NCBI GenBank assembly: GCA_050084985.1
Contig: JBITNC010000001.1
Location: forward strand, 204,290,001-204,354,000
DNA: 64,000 nucleotides
Reading direction: 5' to 3'
From: Nageia nagi
Lineage: Eukaryota; Pinophyta
Part shown: piece after piece, positions 59,888 to 64,000 of the stretch
How positions within the stretch are numbered: position 1 is the first letter of the stretch
Layout of the letters: each line of letters begins with the position of its first letter
Made by a program: the position numbers and the translations under genes
The notes under the pieces: generated by a model
What the model saw: the letters and a program-made list of their open reading frames with translations, nothing else
What the model was told of the DNA's origin: nothing
The model's database searches: none

Positions 59888-60900
59888 ATGTTCAATGGTA
59901 GGGTGGAGATAATAAGATCTTATGACAACAAAGTGGTGATGATTGATAGGGAGGATGAGAAGTTGAAGCTCCATGGGATTTCTACCAAATCAAATATTTT
60001 TTCCTACCTCAAACATCAAGAAAAAGGTACTCTCTTATCTATTCCTTTTTGGTATGCAAGATTTGGCCATCTTAATTTTGATGATCTCCATTTGTTGAAA
60101 AAATATTTTTTGGGATTTCCTACTATTCCTAGGAACATAGTACCTTATGAAGTATGTGCTATAGTAAAATATAGAAAATAACCTTTTCCTAATTTTAAAT
60201 TTAGAGCATGTAGAAAACTAGAACTTATACACTTTGATTTGAGTGAACCATTTCCTATCCCTTCTACTGCTAGAAATAAATATATCATGACTCTCATAGA
60301 TGATTACACTAGGATGTGTTGGGTGTATTTGTTGAAGAATAAGTCTAAATGTTTTAAAAAGTTTAAGCTATTTCATGTGATGATTAAGAAAAAATCTCAC
60401 ACTTCTATTAGTACACTTCATTCTGATAATATGGGTAAGAACACATCAATTGAGTTAAAAAACTGTCTTAGTTAGAATGAAATTAAGCATTAAACAATTA
60501 TTGCCTATAAACCATAATAGAATGGTGTAGCTTAGAGAATGAATAGAACCTTATTGAATATGATACAAGTAATGTTGTTCTTCAAGAAAGTCAAAATGAT
60601 ATTTTGGGATGATGCAATTATCTATGTAGTGTATATCAAAAATAGATATCCATATCAGACTCTTGATAATAAGACTCCACGTGAAATATGATTTGGTAAT
60701 GTTCCTTAAATTCAACATCTTAGGGTTTTTGGTTCCACCTATTATCCCTTATTCCCTAAGGAATAAATAAATAAACTTGTGTCAAGATTTAAAAATTTAT
60801 TTTCTTGGGGTACTCATATATACCAAGGGATATAAGATTTATGAATAAGTAAACAAGAAGTACCTCTTTGCAAGGGACATCATTTTTTTGGAATATTACA
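59888..60900 (+). pseudogene. Copia-D integrase
   Basis: GAG-pre-integrase: WYARFGHLNFDDLHLLKK, then PYEVCAIVKYRK, where the first Cys of the pair is Tyr. Core: HFDLSEPFPIPSTARNKYIM and TLIDDYTRMCWVYLLKNK (first Asp), STLHSDNMGK (second Asp), NGVA-stop-RMNRTLLN (TAG in place of the third catalytic residue, or of a neighbouring Gln). Post-core RVFGSTYYPLFPKE near 60,725-60,765. Confidence 0.8.
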
Positions 60901-61129
60901 AGAGTGAATTGACTGTTAAGTGGCAACTTGATCACCTTCATAAGTTTACCCATGGAAAGAATTTCTTTGAAGCTTATTATGAGATTCTAAATCTTGAGGA
61001 GGGATCCCTATATTGGATCAATATTTGAAATCTACATCACTTATGCCTATCTTATAAGTGCTTGATCCAATAGTAGAACCTATTTTAGTAGTATAAGCAC
61101 CTCCTCCACCATAATAAGATCCTTCCACT

Positions 61130-62900
61130 TTGTCAATTCCAATAGCTCTTTTGGATGATGTGATTGGTGGGATTGGTAGGTTGAGTCTTGAAGGTAATAA
61201 AGAACCTCCTCAACTTGTTGAGCAACCAAAAATATCAAAGAAGATTCCTAAGTGGCTCTCCAAAACACTTAAGAGTTTTCATCTTGATGAATTTGGAAAG
61301 ATAAAAACTAAGATTTCCTATAGAGAAAAAAATGATTATGGAGTAGTAGAGGATTTAGATTTAGGTAATGATGTTGATGATATGGAATATTCATTTTATT
61401 GTGAATTGAATTTCTTTTTTTATTATAAGCCAAATTCCTTTAAAGAATATTTTCTTATGATGTCTAGAAAGATGCTATGAATAAGGATTATGATGCTCTC
61501 ATTAAGAAGGGGATGTGGTAGTTGGCATATCCTCCATGTGGAACTAAACCTATTCAATGCAAGTGGGTCTACAAAAATAAGTATAGATCATATAGCTCAC
61601 TTGAGAAACACAAAGAGAGGCTTATGGTTAAGGATTTTGCATAGAAAGAAGGTATTGAATATGATTAGATCTTTGCTCTCATAACAAAATGGGCTTTTAT
61701 TCATTCTTTTTTGGCAATATCAAGTTAGTATGGATGGAAAGTTAATCATATAGATGTGAAGATTTCTTTTTTGAATGGTGATTTGAAACAAAATATGTAC
61801 ATGAAATAACTAGAAGGATTTGCAATGAAGGATTAGGAACATAAAGTTTGCAAGCTCATCAAGTCCTTGTATAGCCTACAATAAAATCCTCATGCTTGGT
61901 ACAAAAATCTTACTAAGGATCTTTTGAAGATTAAATTTGAACACTTTAATCTTGATGATGCAACTTTGTTTTTCAGAAAAGTTGGCAAAACTATTGTATA
62001 TCTTGTGGTGTATGTTGATGATCTTTTGATAATAAGGAACAATTAAAATTATATTGCATCCATGAAATAAGATTTTAAGAGAGGCTTTGAAATGATAGAT
62101 ATGGGACATCTTCATTACTATTTTGGTGTTGTGGTGACACAAAACTCAAGGTACATTTTCATTTCTCAAAGAAAGTACATTGAAGAGTTGTTGAATATAT
62201 TTGGAATGACAGATTGTAATCCTCTTTCCACTCCAATGTAATACAATTTGAAGTTAAAATCTATTGAAGGGAATGCATTTGAGGATGCAAAAAAGTATAG
62301 ACAACTTGTAGGAAGTCTCATTTATCTAACCACAACTAGATCAAATATTTCATTTACATTTGGAATTCTCTCTTATTTTATGCAAAAACCATGTGAAGGG
62401 CATTGTAATGTAGAAAAAAGTGTTCTTAAATATATGAAAGGGACATAGGAATTAAGTCTCAAGTATTCCAAGGTGGGAGATTTTAAATTGATTGAATATA
62501 TAGATTAAGAATTTGATGGTGATAAATAAAATGGAGTTTCAACTTCAGGATATGCCATGAGTATTGTATCAACAACTATCTCTTGGAGATCACAAAAATA
62601 ATTTATTCTAAAAGATTACACTATAGAGGTATAGAGTATGTGGTTTATATAGAGGAAACAAAAGATATTGTGTGGCTCAAGAAGATACTAGAAGATTTGT
62701 AGGGAAAATAGATGCATCAAACTTCACTTATGATTGATAATATTTCTACAATTCAATTTTCCAAGGATCCAAATTTTCATGATAAAAAAAAGTACATCAA
62801 CATGAAGTATCACTTGATTTGACATCATGGTGAAGATAATTAAGTTGAAATATTATTCCACAAATGAACAAACTATAGATATCTTCCCCAAGGTACTTGG
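61130..62900 (+). pseudogene. Copia-D reverse transcriptase and RNase H
   Basis: 61,130-61,480 is the variable linker before RT, ending in PNSFKEYFLMMSR. RT: CGTKPIQCKWVYKNKYRS, EGIEYD, GWKVNHIDVKISFLNGDL, HKVCKLIKSLYSLQ, and YLVVYVDDLLIIRNN with YVDD at 62,011-62,022, then HLHYYFGVVVTQNSRY. 62,248-62,448 has KYRQLVGSLIYLTTTRSNIS. RNase H is decayed: STSGYAMSIVSTTISWRSQK near 62,540-62,600. Ends near 62,950. Nearly all stops are TAG or TAA at probable Gln codons. Confidence 0.82.
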
Positions 62901-62955
62901 AAGAAAAAAGTTTGAGAAGTTTAGGAAGATACTTGGAATTACAAATACCCCTTTG

Positions 62956-62969
62956 AATTTAGGGGGGAT
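62956..62969 (+). promoter_or_regulatory. Copia-D polypurine tract
   Basis: AATTTAGGGGGGAT followed directly by TGTTAGACACC, the start of the 3' LTR. Confidence 0.8.
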
Positions 62970-63217
62970 TGTTAGACACCTTATTCTTAGAGATTATCGT
63001 ATTTGTATCTTAGTAGTATTATTTACTATTTTTAGTAAATTCATAGCTAAGTGTGTGGTAGAATTCTAAGTATAATTTCTAGAAGAATATGAAGAGTTAC
63101 ATTGTATCTCAAGGGTTACCTAAGAAGGTAAATGTGAAGAGTCAATGTTCTTATGTATTAAGGAATTATTCCAACCTAATACAATATTTTTTGATCTTCA
63201 AGTTATCCAACCTAGAA
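62970..63217 (+). repeat. 3' LTR of Copia-D
   Basis: Matches 56,746-56,990; the final CA has become AA (CCTAGAA). AAATA follows at 63,218-63,222. Confidence 0.83.
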
Positions 63218-64000
63218 AAATACTTCCTTTATTTTACTCATAGTGCTCGCTTGGTGTTTGGTTACATGTTAATAGGAGCTTATTTGGTCTTCAATTATTT
63301 CATAATATCATGGAACCAATTTAGAGCTGAAGTTATCAATAACACTTGTGGTAACTATTTGGGTTTCATTTCTCCTTTATTTTCTAAGATTTCCTACAAT
63401 ATTATGTTCAATAAGAGATGTTTTTTTTCAAGGCCTTTTCCTTTGACAATTTTAACTAGATTGAAGATCAAATCATGACCTTATTATTTCACTATCCATG
63501 ATCCTTATGTCATGCAAAGCTCTTGATTATTCAACATAGTTTTGATAGATGGGTCTAAGACAAAGATAGTCATTTGACTTCTACTGATGTATACTTTAAA
63601 ATTCTTCACTACTTTAACCATGATAAATGATTACTTTTATAGTAATATGTACTTCTCTTCTACATTATTTAATGTATAACTCATGAATGCAATTGGATAC
63701 TCTACTTCTACATCATTTATCTGAGTAAGTATTTCACTAATATTTTGATTTGACACATAGGTGTACATTCAAAAATATTTTTTGAAATTTGGTTGTATAA
63801 TGGTTGGAGCACTAACCAAAGCTTCTTTGATGTTTTTAAACACAATTTTACCTTCCTAGTTCCACTTAAACCTGATATTTTATTTCATCATCTTAATGAA
63901 AAAATAATTTATGGGAAATTAGATATAAAGCTCCATAATAAATTTACCTTACCAAAAAATGATTGTAAGGATTTTTTTACTAGTAGGGAGTGTTATCTTT
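63218..64000 (-). pseudogene. Gypsy-E RNase H, right part, runs off the window
   Basis: On the minus strand from about 63,830: NIKEALVSAPTIIQPNFKK, then YVSNQNISEILTQINDVEVE, YPIAFMSYTLNNVEEKY, KVVKNFKVYISRSQMTIFVL. This is the standard gypsy RNase H. Then LVKIVKGKGLEKKHLL and NWFHDIMK lead towards integrase, which continues at 56,745 after the Copia-D insertion. The part above 63,850 is the end of the reverse transcriptase and is very decayed. Confidence 0.75.

Larger units (their letters stand above)
56746..63217 (+). mobile_element. Copia-D, Ty1/copia element nested in Gypsy-E
   Basis: 6,472 bp with short LTRs of about 245 bp, a perfect 5-bp target duplication AAATA, a Met-type primer site, a G-rich polypurine tract and the order gag-PR-INT-RT-RH. 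It separates the integrase (left) and RNase H (right) of a single minus-strand gypsy pol. Confidence 0.9.

Noticed and set aside
1-64000. tRNA, rRNA, CRISPR array, bacterial operon or organelle gene
   Set aside because: No cloverleaf with conserved A/B boxes, rRNA core, regular spacer array or organelle gene was seen. TGG-starting tRNA-like matches are retroelement primer sites.

Overview
The window reads as nuclear DNA of a land plant with a large, transposon-filled genome. A gymnosperm such as a conifer is my best guess, though no host gene is present to prove it. The base composition is strongly AT-rich. There is no intact host gene, rRNA, tRNA or CRISPR array. Nearly everything identifiable is an LTR retrotransposon or its decayed remains, nested inside one another. 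The only trace of a host-type gene outside a retroelement backbone is a short broken BAHD-acyltransferase-like piece near 26.0-26.6 kb.

Layout. 1-2.9 kb: AT-rich DNA with a decayed coding stretch of unknown family (about 1.68-2.80 kb). 2,946-10,357: the youngest and best preserved element. It has two 846-bp LTRs and a matching 5-bp target duplication (AACCA), and encodes on the sense strand only a Gag protein. Between gag and the 3' LTR it carries, on the opposite strand, a three-exon plant mobile domain (PMD) gene with its own TATA box, followed by blocks of 40-, 80- and about 38-bp tandem repeats. 10.4-21.4 kb: mostly unassignable, with a possible related LTR start at 14.0 kb, a 0.4-kb tandem duplication, an 0.8-kb near-perfect inverted repeat, a degenerate minisatellite and an isolated primer-binding-site-like sequence. 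21.4-23.9 kb: gag-to-integrase remnant of a Ty1/copia element.

23.9-55.6 kb is a nest. An old minus-strand Ty3/gypsy element (called C2 here) has one LTR at 23.87-28.21 kb, itself interrupted by the 2.8-kb segment with the BAHD piece, then gag and protease at 28.6-29.7 kb; its probable other LTR lies at 53.99-55.55 kb. Between these sits a plus-strand Ty3/gypsy element (Gypsy-A, LTRs at 31.2-33.0 and 52.2-53.9 kb), which was in turn split by a minus-strand Ty1/copia element (Copia-B, 34,771-43,300). Gypsy-A has an extra RNase H-like domain between protease and reverse transcriptase, and a very long extra coding region after integrase.

55.6 kb to the end: a further minus-strand Ty3/gypsy pol remnant (Gypsy-E), split by a plus-strand Ty1/copia element (Copia-D, 56,746-63,217, target duplication AAATA). 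Its RNase H part runs off the window end.

In almost all of these decayed genes the premature stops are predominantly TAG (often at positions where the family has Gln or Trp) and much less often TGA. This fits cytosine-methylation-driven decay of silenced elements. LTR divergence, judged by eye, increases from the inner to the outer elements of the 24-55 kb nest, so the insertion order can be read from the sequence. The most unusual item is the Gag-only element carrying an antisense, intron-containing PMD gene together with a recurrent 20-nt dyad motif.
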